From NCBI GenBank assembly GCA_028709785.1, contig JAQUTK010000025.1, forward strand, positions 1-56,468: DNA of 56,468 bases, written 5' to 3'. The notes under the pieces are model-generated. The model did not search any database, was not told where the DNA came from, and saw nothing but the letters and a program-made list of their open reading frames with translations. Position 1 is the first letter of the stretch. Each line of letters opens with the position of its first letter. Both the position numbers and the translations under genes were made by a program. This stretch comes from Bacteroidales bacterium (lineage in GTDB: Bacteria > Bacteroidota > Bacteroidia > Bacteroidales > JAQUTK01). Shown piece after piece: positions 8,300 through 17,947 of this stretch.

Positions 8300-8977
8300 A
8301 TGGAAAATGATTGTATAAAATGCTCGGTGAAACCCAAAGTTGCGGGTGTGCTGTGTGAATGTTGTCTCGATCCTTCGAAGACGAATCATGCAACAGTGCA
8401 ATTTGTAAAAGGGGATATGATTATCAAGCAGGGAAACTATTCGACCAATGTCGCTTTTCTGCGTAAGGGTATGGTGAAGATTCATCTCGCCGGACCATCC
8501 TATGAACAGATTGTCCGCATTGTAAAAGCTCCTGCCTATCTGGGTTTACCAACAACCTTTGGAAACAAAATCAATCAATATTCTATTACAGCTATCTCGG
8601 AGGCTCAAGTCTGTTATATTGATATAGATTTCTTTCGAAATCTGTTAAAGGCAAACGAGCAGTTCTCTTACGGAATTATCCTTGAATTATGTCAAAATGA
8701 ATTAGAGTCATTCAGACGTTGTGCAAATCGTACTCAAAAACAAGCTCGTGGTAATCTGGCTGACATGATACTTGATTTTGCGACAAATATTTTTGAGTCC
8801 GACACATTTATTCTACCAATCTCTCAGTCTGAAATGGGAAACCTCGTAGATACCAGCCGTGAAAGTATAAGCCGGATGCTGTCCGAATTTGCTAAAGATG
8901 GGGTGATCAGAATGACCGGTAAACAGCTTGAGATTCTAAACAAGAACTCTTTGCAATTGATCAGTCAAAACGGATAA
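8300..8977 (+). CDS. Crp/Fnr-family transcriptional regulator with Cys-rich N-terminus
   Basis: From ATG 8300 the protein has 225 residues. Its N-terminus contains C5, C8, C19, C21 and C22, recalling the cysteine ligands that hold the oxygen-sensing [4Fe-4S] cluster in FNR. A cNMP-like beta-roll follows (GDMIIKQGNYSTNVAFLRKGMVKIH). The C-terminal helix-turn-helix has the recognition helix VDTSRESISRMLSEF. Upstream in-frame ATGs at 8246 and 8270 would lengthen the protein, but they lie upstream of the best promoter match. The gene is divergent from the DsrE2-TusA-Hdr operon with a Crp-type palindrome between them, so it probably controls that operon and itself, in response to oxygen, NO or redox state. 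Confidence 0.82.
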   Translation: MENDCIKCSVKPKVAGVLCECCLDPSKTNHATVQFVKGDMIIKQGNYSTNVAFLRKGMVKIHLAGPSYEQIVRIVKAPAYLGLPTTFGNKINQYSITAISEAQVCYIDIDFFRNLLKANEQFSYGIILELCQNELESFRRCANRTQKQARGNLADMILDFATNIFESDTFILPISQSEMGNLVDTSRESISRMLSEFAKDGVIRMTGKQLEILNKNSLQLISQNG

Positions 8978-9106
8978 TCTTTCCGGATCATCATTTGAAA
9001 GAACAAAAACTATCGTTATTCGTGTTCGCGATAATAAGTAGTATTTTTTAATACTATTCTGTATGAATATTCTCGTAAATTACTTGCTTTTGATAAAACA
9101 TCATTG

Positions 9107-9114
9107 TATCTTTG
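9107..9114 (+). promoter_or_regulatory. Putative -7 element for the LRR surface protein gene
   Basis: TATCTTTG matches TAnnTTTG exactly, with a TTG at 9084-9086 giving a 20-bp spacer. The predicted start near 9121 leaves a leader of about 125 nt. The leader contains a small hairpin (AACTCTC 9134-9140, GAGAGTT 9151-9157) of unknown meaning. Confidence 0.5.
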
Positions 9115-9247
9115 TTTCATCAATTCAGTTAATAACTCTCTAAAAATGAGGAGAGTTCAGAGTTAACCCCCCTCATCCTTTCTATTAAACCCTGTTCTTT
9201 GTTCCTGTGATTCTAAAAGATAGTTTTAACTTAAAACACTCTGGATT

Positions 9248-10561
9248 ATGGAACGCTCATTTACACTTAGATTATTTCTGGTAATGGCAACTATATTACC
9301 AGGTTTGAGCTTAAAAGCTCTGGATGTGCCGACAACAATCCACGTTGCAACTCCCGGAACGCTTTCTTCTTACATTGACATCTCTACGAAATATCAGATA
9401 AGCAATCTTGTTTTAACAGGTGAATTGAATGGTACCGATATCCGTTATATCAGAGAAATGGCAGGAAGAGATTTGCAAGGAAACGCAACGGTTGGTAAAC
9501 TCTCAATCCTTGATTTATCAGAAGCGATAATAGTAAATGGGGGAGAACCTTATTATTCAAGTATCTACTCTTCTGGTAATTCAATTGGAAACAATATGTT
9601 TCAAAATTGTTCACAATTGACTTCTGTTTTGCTTCCTCTTTCAGTCACATCAATTGGTGAATATGCATTTGCGGGATGTTCAAAAATTGACTCTCTTGAA
9701 CTTCCAAATAGCATATCTACGATTGATGAGAATGCATTTAATGGCTGCACAGGATTAGTTTCTGTGATTCTCCCGAACAATCTTACTTTGTTGAGTGAGA
9801 ATGTGTTCTTGAATTGTTCCGCATTAGAGTCAATCATTGTTCCTGACAATGTAACATCAATCAGTGATGGTGCATTTTCCGGTTGTTCTGCTTTAATAAC
9901 TGCATTACTTCCCAATAGTGTCTCTTCAATTGGGGCAAATGCTTTTCAGTATTGCAGTCATTTGAAGAATCTTTACTTTCCGGCAAACATATCAGTAATC
10001 GGTCAATCTGCTTTTTCCGGTTGTAGTAGCCTGGACTCTGTCGGTATTCCAGTCGGTCTTACTGCAATTAATTTAGGCGTATTTTCCGGGTGTACGGGAT
10101 TACGTATTGTTACAATCCCATATACTGTCACGGTGATTGGATGGAACGCTTTTTCTGGTTGTAGTGCTTTAGCCAAAATTCATTGCAAGAGTTCGAATCC
10201 TCCTTCTGTGGTTAGTAATTCTTTTACGGGTGTAAATATGGCTACCTGCAAACTGCTTGTTTTAAGATGGGCGATCAACGATTACCGGAATACGGCTGTA
10301 TGGGGCGATTTTACCAATATCATTGAAGATGTCGTTACTCCGGTTTCAACGTTATCCAGCACAGGTACACTTGTTTATACAGAAAGAGAATCCGTAGTAA
10401 TTAGTGGAGTCGAAGTTGGCACTGAAATCAATCTCTTTTCAGAGTCAGGAACTTTGCTGGCCACGATTGTGGCAGACAAAGAGACTGTTCGAGTGAATGT
10501 TGCAAAAGGTCAAATCTATTTGATCCAAATTTCGGACATGGTTTTCAAAGTTGCTTTCTGA
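9248..10561 (+). CDS. BspA-like leucine-rich-repeat surface protein with T9SS-like C-terminal tail
   Basis: The 437-residue protein has a signal peptide (cleavage probably after about residue 25). From about residue 115 to 310 it has eight or so 23-residue repeats of the LRR_5/BspA type, with the recurring pattern xAFxGCSxLxSVxLPxSVTSIG. The last 70 residues form a beta-rich tail ending in GQIYLIQISDMVFKVAF, resembling type A sorting domains of type IX secretion substrates. BspA-like proteins act at the cell surface in adhesion. The gene stands alone, with its own promoter and a downstream hairpin. Confidence 0.85.
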   Translation: MERSFTLRLFLVMATILPGLSLKALDVPTTIHVATPGTLSSYIDISTKYQISNLVLTGELNGTDIRYIREMAGRDLQGNATVGKLSILDLSEAIIVNGGEPYYSSIYSSGNSIGNNMFQNCSQLTSVLLPLSVTSIGEYAFAGCSKIDSLELPNSISTIDENAFNGCTGLVSVILPNNLTLLSENVFLNCSALESIIVPDNVTSISDGAFSGCSALITALLPNSVSSIGANAFQYCSHLKNLYFPANISVIGQSAFSGCSSLDSVGIPVGLTAINLGVFSGCTGLRIVTIPYTVTVIGWNAFSGCSALAKIHCKSSNPPSVVSNSFTGVNMATCKLLVLRWAINDYRNTAVWGDFTNIIEDVVTPVSTLSSTGTLVYTERESVVISGVEVGTEINLFSESGTLLATIVADKETVRVNVAKGQIYLIQISDMVFKVAF

Positions 10562-10586
10562 GTCTGAAAAGCAGATTATGAAAAAG

Positions 10587-10628
10587 AGCGGCAAGAAGAG
10601 TATTTCAGCTTTTCTTGCCGCTTGTTTA
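10587..10628 (+). terminator. Rho-independent-type terminator after the LRR gene
   Basis: Perfect 11-bp arms AGCGGCAAGAA (10587-10597) and TTCTTGCCGCT (10612-10622) with a 14-nt loop are followed by a T-rich run. Confidence 0.8.
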
Positions 10629-10746
10629 TTATCCGGTTATGCAGAGTTTTTCGTCGTTTCTTCAGAAAGAGCGATTAAACCTTCTGTACATTTTCAAGTC
10701 CAAAAAGCAATTAAATGAGTAAACGCAAATTTAAACTTTGAATAAT

Positions 10747-11298
10747 ATGATGAAGATATTTGTTCTTTCCTCTCTTTGCTTATTGGGAGTGGAATATGCA
10801 TCTGCTGAAAGTGCCGATAACACGAAGCAACTTACAATTCAGTACAACGTAACCAACTTTAAGGCACGTAATGGCAATCAGATTGCCGTGTGGATTGAAG
10901 ATGAATCAGGAAAAGTGGTTCGTTCACTTTATGCTTCAAGGTGGACTGCGAAAGGAGGTTTTAAAAAAGACCCGGTTTCGCTCGACGAATGGGCAAAGAA
11001 AGCTGATTGGGGAAATGCGAAGAAAGAAGAAGTGGATGCTGTAAGCGGAGCCACACAAAAAGCCGGTCCGGTAACACTCACTTGGGATGGAAAAGATAAG
11101 AATGGAGAATCTGTAGCCAATGGTAAATATCTTGTTCGGATGCAAGGCAATATTAAGGATGATAAAATGATGTTTGCTCAAGGAGAAGTGACTCTTGGGG
11201 GCAAAAATCAAAAGGTGAAAGCTGCGATTACTTACCAACCGAAAGATGCCCGTAAAGTGGGGGTACTCTTTGAGAATGTCTTTATCAAATATGAATAA
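10747..11298 (+). CDS. DUF2271-family exported protein
   Basis: The protein has about 183 residues with a signal peptide (MMKIFVLSSLCLLGVEYASA). The mature part resembles the DUF2271/FlgD-like Ig-fold family of predicted periplasmic proteins, with the motifs IAVWIEDESGKVVRSLYASRW, VDAVSGATQKAGPVTLTWDGKDKNG and GKYLVRMQ. Such proteins often accompany PepSY or FMN-linked redox genes, but no partner is visible here. ATG 10747 or 10750 is preferred over the TTG at 10738, which would only add three residues before the signal peptide. The biochemical function is unknown. Confidence 0.78.
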   Translation: MMKIFVLSSLCLLGVEYASAESADNTKQLTIQYNVTNFKARNGNQIAVWIEDESGKVVRSLYASRWTAKGGFKKDPVSLDEWAKKADWGNAKKEEVDAVSGATQKAGPVTLTWDGKDKNGESVANGKYLVRMQGNIKDDKMMFAQGEVTLGGKNQKVKAAITYQPKDARKVGVLFENVFIKYE

Positions 11299-11315
11299 GT
11301 GAGAGTATTTAATAC

Positions 11316-11351
11316 AAAAAAAGCCTGTGCCGGAAAGCGCAGGCTTTTTTT
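11316..11351. terminator. Bidirectional hairpin terminator
   Basis: An A-tract, the stem AAGCCTG-T-GC / GC-G-CAGGCTT with a short loop, and a T-tract lie between the convergent DUF2271 gene and cysK. The symmetry suits termination on both strands. Confidence 0.85.
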
Positions 11352-11365
11352 GTGTAATCAATAAA

Positions 11366-12313
11366 TTACAACGGATATTCGTCAAACGCGTATAGCAAGG
11401 TAGAGAGATAACGTTCGCCGGTGTCCGGGAGTAAAACCACGATCTTCTTATCCTTGTTTTCGGGTAATGCTGCCAGTTGCGTGGCTGCAAACACAGCAGC
11501 TCCGGAAGAGATTCCTACCAGCAGACCTTCTTCTTTTGCCAATTGGCGACCGGTACGAATAGCGTCATCACTGTCAACCGGGAAGACCTGATCAATAACA
11601 TCGGGATTGTAGGTCTTTGGAATAAATCCGGCTCCAATACCCTGAATCTTGTGAGCTCCTGCCGGCTTGCCGGACAGTACAGCAGAGGTTGCCGGTTCGA
11701 CAGCGACGATCTTTACTTTCGGGTTTTTCTCTTTCAACTTCTTACCAACGCCACTAATGGTGCCACCTGTACCAACTCCTGCTACAAAAATATCAACAGT
11801 ACCATCAGTATCGCGCCAGATCTCTTCACCGGTGGTCTCATAATGTACCTGAGGATTGGCAGGGTTCTCAAACTGTTGGAGGATTACAGATCCGGGTATT
11901 GAGTCGCGAAGTTCTTCTGCCTTGGCAATCGCACCTTTCATTCCGGACGCACCGGGTGTCAATTCAAGTTGTGCTCCGTAAGCCTTTAGCAGGTTACGAC
12001 GTTCGATACTCATTGTGTCAGGCATTGTCAGAATGAGTTTATATCCTTTTATCGCAGAGATTAATGCGAGTCCCACGCCTGTGTTTCCACTGGTTGGCTC
12101 GATAATTGTAGCTCCGGATTTAAGAGTCCCTTTCTTTTCTGCGTCTTCGATCATGGAAAGGGCTATACGCTCTTTGACACACCCTCCGGGATTGAACGAT
12201 TCAAGTTTGGCAATAATGGTAGCACTTAATTGTCTGTTGTTCCCATAATTTGAGAGTTCCAGGAGAGGTGTATTACCGATAAGTTCGGTCAACTTTTTTG
12301 CAATCTTGCTCAT
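11366..12313 (-). CDS. cysK: Cysteine synthase A (O-acetylserine sulfhydrylase)
   Basis: This 315-residue PLP enzyme makes cysteine from O-acetylserine and sulfide. Visible motifs are the PLP-lysine region [22 protein letters not shown], the substrate loop [12 protein letters not shown], the phosphate-binding loop [15 protein letters not shown], and GIGAGFIPK followed by the C-terminal SSGAAVFAA block. Length is typical. The residue before the PLP lysine motif is Cys where Ser is more usual (NPGGSVKDR), a minor variation. The gene lies 35 bp downstream of metY with no obvious promoter between them, so the two are probably one transcript for sulfur assimilation. Confidence 0.95.
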   Translation of the reverse strand: MSKIAKKLTELIGNTPLLELSNYGNNRQLSATIIAKLESFNPGGCVKERIALSMIEDAEKKGTLKSGATIIEPTSGNTGVGLALISAIKGYKLILTMPDTMSIERRNLLKAYGAQLELTPGASGMKGAIAKAEELRDSIPGSVILQQFENPANPQVHYETTGEEIWRDTDGTVDIFVAGVGTGGTISGVGKKLKEKNPKVKIVAVEPATSAVLSGKPAGAHKIQGIGAGFIPKTYNPDVIDQVFPVDSDDAIRTGRQLAKEEGLLVGISSGAAVFAATQLAALPENKDKKIVVLLPDTGERYLSTLLYAFDEYPL

Positions 12314-12348
12314 AGTAGAATCTATTATTAAGTTTGTGTATATTTCAA

Positions 12349-13635
12349 TTAAATCTTATCGAATGCTTGTCTCAGATCGTCAATGAGATCATCAATATGT
12401 TCTGTACCAATACTCAATCGAACAGTGCTTTGACGAATCCCTTGCTCTGCCAGCTCGGTGCTGCTCAGCTGTGAGTGTGTGGTACTCGCAGGATGGATTA
12501 CCAGACTCTTCACATCGGCGACATTGGCCAGCAAAGAGAATATTTCCAGACTATCTATGAATGTTTGTGCTTCTTTTGCTTCTCCTTTGATATCAAAAGT
12601 AAAAATAGATCCGGCTCCTTTGGGGAAGTACTTCGTATAAAGGGAATGATCCGGATGACCGGATAAGGCCGGATGATTCACTTTGGCTACCTTCGGGTGA
12701 TTTTTAAGAAAGTCTACAACTTTCAATGCATTTTCAACATGACGTTCGACACGAAGAGAAAGAGTCTCAAGTCCTTGTAATAAAAGGAATGCATTAAATG
12801 GTGAGATAGATGCCCCGGTGTCGCGAAGAAGAACGGCACGAATACGTGTTACATAGGCGGCAGGGCCAACAGCGTCAGCAAATACAACTCCGTGATAACT
12901 GTCATCCGGTGCCGTTAGTTGCGGAAACTTTCCACTGGCTTTCCAGTCAAACTTACCACTGTCAACAATGACTCCTCCTAATGAAGTGCCATGACCTCCG
13001 AGAAACTTTGTCGCTGAGTGGACAACAATATCAGCTCCGTGCTCTATCGGACGAATCAGATAGGGTGTTCCAAATGTGTTGTCAATGATCAAAGGTATTT
13101 GATGTTTGTGCGCAATGGCTGACACTGCCTCTATATCTATTATATTCGAGTTAGGATTACCCAGTGTCTCAAAGAATATCAGTTTGGTGTTTTCCTGAAT
13201 GGCATCCTCGAAGTTCTGAAGATTGGATGGATCCACGAAGGTTGTAGTTACACCATAGCTTGGAAGTGTGTGAGACAATAGATTATAAGTGCCACCATAG
13301 ATTGTATTGGCTGATACTATATGGTCGCCGGCCCGTGTGATATTTTCAAAAGCATACGTGATTGCAGCTGCACCACTTGCCACTGCCAAACCCGCTACGC
13401 CACCTTCAAGTACGGCAACACGCTCTTCAAAGACTCCTTGTGTAGGATTAGTGAGGCGTCCATAGATATTGCCGGCATCCGCCAAACCGAAACGCGCAGC
13501 TGCATGCGCTGAGTTATGAAATACATACGAGGTGGTCTGATAAATAGGTACTGCCCGTGCATCTGTTGCAGGATCCGGTGTCTCTTGTCCAACATGAAGT
13601 TGCAATGTCTCAAAATGTAAGTTCTTTTTTCCCAT
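12349..13635 (-). CDS. metY: O-acetylhomoserine aminocarboxypropyltransferase / sulfhydrylase
   Basis: This 428-residue PLP protein of the Cys/Met metabolism family converts O-acetylhomoserine plus sulfide to homocysteine. Recognisable features are the YQTTSYVF N-terminal block, [10 protein letters not shown], the PLP lysine in [11 protein letters not shown], and the C-terminal [12 protein letters not shown] motif, with the length expected for MetY as opposed to the shorter MetB/MetC. ATG 13635 (MGKKNLHFE) is chosen over the TTG at 13653. A TACTTTTG promoter element and a palindrome lie upstream. It is probably cotranscribed with cysK. Confidence 0.93.
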   Translation of the reverse strand: MGKKNLHFETLQLHVGQETPDPATDARAVPIYQTTSYVFHNSAHAAARFGLADAGNIYGRLTNPTQGVFEERVAVLEGGVAGLAVASGAAAITYAFENITRAGDHIVSANTIYGGTYNLLSHTLPSYGVTTTFVDPSNLQNFEDAIQENTKLIFFETLGNPNSNIIDIEAVSAIAHKHQIPLIIDNTFGTPYLIRPIEHGADIVVHSATKFLGGHGTSLGGVIVDSGKFDWKASGKFPQLTAPDDSYHGVVFADAVGPAAYVTRIRAVLLRDTGASISPFNAFLLLQGLETLSLRVERHVENALKVVDFLKNHPKVAKVNHPALSGHPDHSLYTKYFPKGAGSIFTFDIKGEAKEAQTFIDSLEIFSLLANVADVKSLVIHPASTTHSQLSSTELAEQGIRQSTVRLSIGTEHIDDLIDDLRQAFDKI

Positions 13636-13672
13636 GATTTCTAATCCTTTCAATTGTTATTATTTTATGGTA

Positions 13673-13680
13673 CAAAAGTA
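13673..13680 (-). promoter_or_regulatory. Putative -7 element of the metY-cysK operon
   Basis: The minus strand reads TACTTTTG, matching TAnnTTTG, with a predicted transcription start near 13661 and a leader of about 25 nt. There is no room for a riboswitch. Confidence 0.55.
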
Positions 13681-13722
13681 CAGCGGTTTTGATGCGCCGG
13701 AAATCCCGTAGGTACGGTAAAT

Positions 13723-13744
13723 ATATACCATGTTTGTGGTATAT
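13723..13744. promoter_or_regulatory. Palindrome ATATACCA-N6-TGGTATAT upstream of metY
   Basis: Perfect 8-bp arms (13723-13730 and 13737-13744) are separated by 6 bp. The site sits roughly 60-80 bp upstream of the predicted metY transcription start, a plausible activator or repressor site. A nested GGTA...TACC pair (13716-13719 and 13726-13729) overlaps it. The binding protein is unknown. Confidence 0.5.
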
Positions 13745-13807
13745 TGAAGGATTAAAGAGGGAAATAGTGAAATAAACATCATTTTTGAAGAGTTATCGGA
13801 TCAATGT

Positions 13808-15832
13808 TCAGGGAATTGCTACTTTATAGGTTGTATTGTCTATTTGAATCAAATACATACCTCTTGCAAGGCTGACTTCAGTGAAAATACCGGAGATTGT
13901 TTGCTGTAAGATGAGTTGCCCCTCCATATTCATGATAGTAAGTATTGCATTATGCTGGCAATGGATCAGCAAATGTCCCGGTGTAGAATAGATCTCGGCA
14001 TTCAGATCAGACATCTGTTCATTCCGGGAATCTGTAAGTACTGAAGTGTAATCAAATAATGTCCACGACTGATCCTTGATGTTCGTTCTGATCGGCCACA
14101 TATTAATAATGTTACCATCTGAGGTTCTTCCATAGAGGTTTTCAATAACCATACCTGAATAGACGTTGACGAATTGAAATTTGTTGTACGTTTTCTCCGT
14201 GAGTTGCCATTGTTGCGACTTGTTACCTTCTTTATATGTGTTGATACAAAGTTTGTAGTGACCCGGTGTTTTTGACGGTATTCCTCCATCATCAGTTTTT
14301 ACATAAGCTTCAAGCATTTTGCCGGAAAGTTTGTTGGTCAGTATATAGGTATTGTCGGCTACTTTTGTGAAACGGAAGAGCTGACTTTCCTTTCTTCCGC
14401 TGCGGTCAGTCCAGAGAACTGTCGGGGTAAGAGGATCCGCGAGGCTGTCTTTGAGGTCAAGCGCCTTGTTGTTGGCTACGTTGAGTAATGCGTACCAATT
14501 GTTTTCATTGATTTCATATCTCCCGGTAAGTTCAAAGAAGATTCCAAATAAGGAGTCGAGCGCAGCGATGTGATCTTTTACATAATTGCAAACAGAGGCT
14601 ATTTCTGCACTGTTTGTTGTGTTACCGAGGGTATTCCACTTCTCAAAGTTAAGATTCTGGGATGTAGAGATATTGCGCTGTATTGAATCTACGCAGAAGA
14701 CGAGTCGCTTTTCCGGATTCTTTTGGCGAATCTGAAGCCAACGGTTGCGAACTCGTTCGTTGATTGAAGGGATAGCGAATAGGTTAAGTAGTGCTTTTCG
14801 CAGACATCCCATTTCATGTGCACTGAAGAGCATCAGTTTCTTGCGGGTGTCTCCAACCCGGGAGTCATTATTAAAACCCTGATCATAATCCCAGAGTGGA
14901 CCAAAGGTAAATCGGTTTGTACCACGTTCTTTCATCAGATAAGTACTCCACAGACAATCCGGATTAGAAGATAGTTCGGAGGCAATATACCAGTTAATCA
15001 TCGCTTCAATGTCGAGGTATTTCTCAAGTGTATCTATTGGATCGCTATGCTTGAAGTTGAGTATCAGCGTCTCAAAGTTATTAAAGCGGGAAATGATATA
15101 GTCGCGTTGTTGCTGATTAATTTCGTCGTCTTTAGGATATTTGATGGTGACAGGAGTGCCATTTATACTTTTGAATGCTTCAGGGAAGAGAGCGCCCGGG
15201 TTCACTGTATTATAATCTGCATAACCGTCAAGTTCAATCAGATAACCACCATCAATAGCGGGAAGAGTGGTGTCTGCAGTTGATTGTTTGGTGATATCAA
15301 CCCGGTCACCACTCACTTCGACTTGATCGGTAACAAGGTAATTGCCGAGATATTCATTGTTTATGACAAGATCAACATATCGGTAAGATGGAGTAAAATA
15401 GACATCACACAGTTTGCTGACTTCAAATCCGAGTGCATTTCGTATAAGAGATTTGTCGATATAGTTAGCAAGAACAGCCCATCTCTTATCTTTAGCAGGC
15501 ATACCAAGCAGGTTGGTCTTTTTGTCGAGTTTGATACGATATGGTTTCTTTTCAGCAAACCAGGTGGAGTTACCTCGTCCACGAATATCGATGGAATCGT
15601 TATATTTCCCGGATAGATTCTCAGGCGCAGCAATGAGCAGCTTTCCGCTCACGCTGACATCTCTACTGATAATAGCTTGTGAAGTTGTGACATAAAAGGT
15701 CGGGAGGTTGGTCAGTTGTTCTTTCCGGCTGATAAGCTCCGTCAGCTTGGTCAACTCTTGTCCGCGCAACGGGAACACTCCTGTCACTATATTCAGCAAA
15801 ACTATTGCAAGTAGTTTATGAAGCCCTTTCAC
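13808..15832 (-). CDS. CotH-kinase-like exported protein, paralog 1, with carbohydrate-binding-like and T9SS-like domains
   Basis: From GTG 15832 the protein has 674 residues and begins with a signal peptide ending near LRGQE. The CotH domain occupies about residues 40-430: RGRGNSTWxxxKKPYRIKLDKK, LLGMPAKDKRWAVLANYIDKSLIRNAL, the SGDRVDI block, GGYLIELDG, KYPKDDEI and the acidic motif FGPLWDYDQGFNND. A beta-trefoil-like region follows, with NKALDLKDS and SQQWQL motifs reminiscent of ricin-type QxW repeats. The end, ITMNMEGQLILQ through GMYLIQIDN, resembles a T9SS sorting tail. Spore-coat CotH is a protein kinase, but the role of these exported bacterial homologs is unknown. It is the last of four tandem paralogs and has its own promoter element. 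Confidence 0.85.
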   Translation of the reverse strand: MKGLHKLLAIVLLNIVTGVFPLRGQELTKLTELISRKEQLTNLPTFYVTTSQAIISRDVSVSGKLLIAAPENLSGKYNDSIDIRGRGNSTWFAEKKPYRIKLDKKTNLLGMPAKDKRWAVLANYIDKSLIRNALGFEVSKLCDVYFTPSYRYVDLVINNEYLGNYLVTDQVEVSGDRVDITKQSTADTTLPAIDGGYLIELDGYADYNTVNPGALFPEAFKSINGTPVTIKYPKDDEINQQQRDYIISRFNNFETLILNFKHSDPIDTLEKYLDIEAMINWYIASELSSNPDCLWSTYLMKERGTNRFTFGPLWDYDQGFNNDSRVGDTRKKLMLFSAHEMGCLRKALLNLFAIPSINERVRNRWLQIRQKNPEKRLVFCVDSIQRNISTSQNLNFEKWNTLGNTTNSAEIASVCNYVKDHIAALDSLFGIFFELTGRYEINENNWYALLNVANNKALDLKDSLADPLTPTVLWTDRSGRKESQLFRFTKVADNTYILTNKLSGKMLEAYVKTDDGGIPSKTPGHYKLCINTYKEGNKSQQWQLTEKTYNKFQFVNVYSGMVIENLYGRTSDGNIINMWPIRTNIKDQSWTLFDYTSVLTDSRNEQMSDLNAEIYSTPGHLLIHCQHNAILTIMNMEGQLILQQTISGIFTEVSLARGMYLIQIDNTTYKVAIP

Positions 15833-15865
15833 CTTACTCTCATTTTCTCTTTTTAAGCACACCTG

Positions 15866-15873
15866 CAAATATA
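15866..15873 (-). promoter_or_regulatory. Putative -7 element of CotH paralog 1
   Basis: The minus strand reads TATATTTG (TAnnTTTG). The predicted start near 15857 lies downstream of the in-frame ATG at 15898, which supports the GTG at 15832 as the true translation start. Confidence 0.5.
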
Positions 15874-15923
15874 TGAAGTAAAAGAAGAAACTGCACACAA
15901 CAGTCTCTTCTTTTACTTGATCA

Positions 15924-17942
15924 TTATGGAACAGCGATCTTGAAGCTCTCGCCGTCTATCTGTATTCCGTAGATACCTCTAGGAAGTGAAACGTCATATA
16001 GGGTTGAAGTGACGATGTGCTCAAGCACTACTTGTCCCACCAGATTGGTGATTCTAAGTTTTGCATGACCATTACACTCTATATGTAAGAATCCAACTGA
16101 TGCAAATACTGATGCTTTAGCTGTTGGCACTTTTTCTATAGGTGTTTCGGTGTCCGGGTAAGAAGTAAACCGCCATTGCTGTGACCCAGTAGTTAATAAG
16201 GTGGATATATTGACAATTGCGCCATCCGGGCTCAAGGTGGAACCATTGTTGAGTGCCAGTCCGGAATATTGATTGATAATATTAAATACACCATATTTCA
16301 ATTCTTTCAGTTTCCAGAGTTGCGTAGGTTTACCTTCTTGGTAGGTGTTGATGCAAAGTTTGTAGCGGCTAGGCATCTTCGAGGGAATACCTCCGTCATC
16401 TACTTTTACATAACCTTCAAGAACTTTACCAGAGAGTTTGTTCGTAAGTATGTAACTGGAGTCATTTACCTTAGTGAACCGGAAAAGCTGGCTCTCCTTA
16501 TTTCCTTCTCGGTCTGTCCAGAGAACGGTTTGGGTGAAATCATCCGGTAGGCTGTCTTTCAGATCAAGCACTTTGAGTGCTTTTACATTTGTAAGAGAAT
16601 ACCATTGATCTTCTTTCAACTTAAACTCAGCTCCGAGTTCCATAAGGTCTGTATTAATCAGCATGTCAAGTACTTCTATTCGTTCTGAAACATAGGAGCG
16701 TAGGTATGCCACTTCGGCTTTATATGATCCTATGGGGGGCATTTCAGAATTATATGATTGATAGATGGGCCATTTACTATAGTTTAAAGTCTGTGATGCA
16801 TTGAGCAGAACTTCCATTGAATCTATTGAGGCAAGCAATTGTTCTTTAAAGTTCGAATGATAGATTTCTGACCATCGATCGAGCAGTTTCTTATTGATCT
16901 CCGGATTTGAAAAGAGGTTTCTGAGGATTGACTGCATGGAACCAAAAGGATGAGCTACATCAAGCATGAGACTGGTAGTAGCCATTGGTATTCGTTGGTC
17001 GTTGTCAAAAGCAATGTCGTTATCCCATATCGGTCCAAAGGTGAATTGACTTTTACCGCGTTCTTTCATTATATAAATACTCCAGAAAGTATCACTGTTA
17101 CCACATAGTTCGCTGGTCAGATACCAGTTAATCATCGCATCAATGTCCAGGTATTTCCGGATACTATCCAATGGATCTCCTTTACGATAGCTGTTCATTA
17201 CTGTGCCAAACTGGTTGAAATAGTTGACGATATACCTTCGTTGTGCGAGGTTTATTTCATCATCTTTCGGATACTTGATAGAAACAGTTCCTATAGTGCT
17301 GCTGAAAGCTTCCGGAAAGAGCGCTCCGGGACTTACTGAATAAGAATTACCAAAACCATCTATTTCAACCAAATAACCACCTTCTATCGCAGGAATGGTC
17401 GTGTCGGCTGCTGCTTGTTTGCTGATATCTACCCGGTCGCCACTGACTTCAACCTGATCAGTTACGAGATAGTTGCCAACAAACTCATTGTTTACGACTA
17501 CATCCACAAAACGGGAAGCTGGTGTGAAGTAGATTCCCAGGATCTTACTGATCTTGAATGCAAGAGCATTACGCATCAGCGATTTATCCATGTGATTTGC
17601 AAGCATCGGCCAGTTTTTGTCTTTAGCAGGCATACCCAATAGTTTAGTCTTCTCATATAATTTCATGCGGTAAGGTTTCTTCTCCAGATTGGCTGTAGAA
17701 TTACCCCTTACCCGTATCCCGATTGAATCGTTGTATTTACCTGCCAGAGTATCCGGTCCGGCTACATACAATGTCCCGTTTACATAATAGCTTTCGCTGT
17801 ATATAGCTTGTGGAGTTGTTATGTAAAACGTGGGCAGATTAGTGAGTTGCTCTTTTTTACTTATTTTTTCTCCTGACTGCGCATGTAATGTGAAGCAGGC
17901 AAAAGAGATGATGAAGGAAATGAATAGTGATAATTTTTGCAT
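15924..17942 (-). CDS. CotH-kinase-like exported protein, paralog 2
   Basis: The 672-residue protein has a signal peptide ending near FTLHAQ and the CotH-type domain (RVRGNSTANLEKKPYRMKL, LLGMPAKDKNWPMLANHMDKSLMRNAL, SGDRVDI, KYPKDDEI, FGPIWDNDIAFDND). A trefoil-like region contains NVKALKVLDLKDS and PTQLWKLKE, and the T9SS-like tail ends in GIYGIQIDGESFKIAVP. In the first motif the usual Trp after GNST is replaced by Ala (GNSTAN), unlike its three neighbours. The gene starts 5 bp after the stop of paralog 3, so the two are almost certainly cotranscribed. Substrate or partner is unknown. Confidence 0.85.
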   Translation of the reverse strand: MQKLSLFISFIISFACFTLHAQSGEKISKKEQLTNLPTFYITTPQAIYSESYYVNGTLYVAGPDTLAGKYNDSIGIRVRGNSTANLEKKPYRMKLYEKTKLLGMPAKDKNWPMLANHMDKSLMRNALAFKISKILGIYFTPASRFVDVVVNNEFVGNYLVTDQVEVSGDRVDISKQAAADTTIPAIEGGYLVEIDGFGNSYSVSPGALFPEAFSSTIGTVSIKYPKDDEINLAQRRYIVNYFNQFGTVMNSYRKGDPLDSIRKYLDIDAMINWYLTSELCGNSDTFWSIYIMKERGKSQFTFGPIWDNDIAFDNDQRIPMATTSLMLDVAHPFGSMQSILRNLFSNPEINKKLLDRWSEIYHSNFKEQLLASIDSMEVLLNASQTLNYSKWPIYQSYNSEMPPIGSYKAEVAYLRSYVSERIEVLDMLINTDLMELGAEFKLKEDQWYSLTNVKALKVLDLKDSLPDDFTQTVLWTDREGNKESQLFRFTKVNDSSYILTNKLSGKVLEGYVKVDDGGIPSKMPSRYKLCINTYQEGKPTQLWKLKELKYGVFNIINQYSGLALNNGSTLSPDGAIVNISTLLTTGSQQWRFTSYPDTETPIEKVPTAKASVFASVGFLHIECNGHAKLRITNLVGQVVLEHIVTSTLYDVSLPRGIYGIQIDGESFKIAVP

Positions 17943-17947
17943 TGTTC

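Noticed and set aside
13654..13807. SAM riboswitch before metY
   Set aside because: The predicted transcription start leaves a leader of about 25 nt, too short for a known SAM aptamer, and no aptamer-like fold was recognised.
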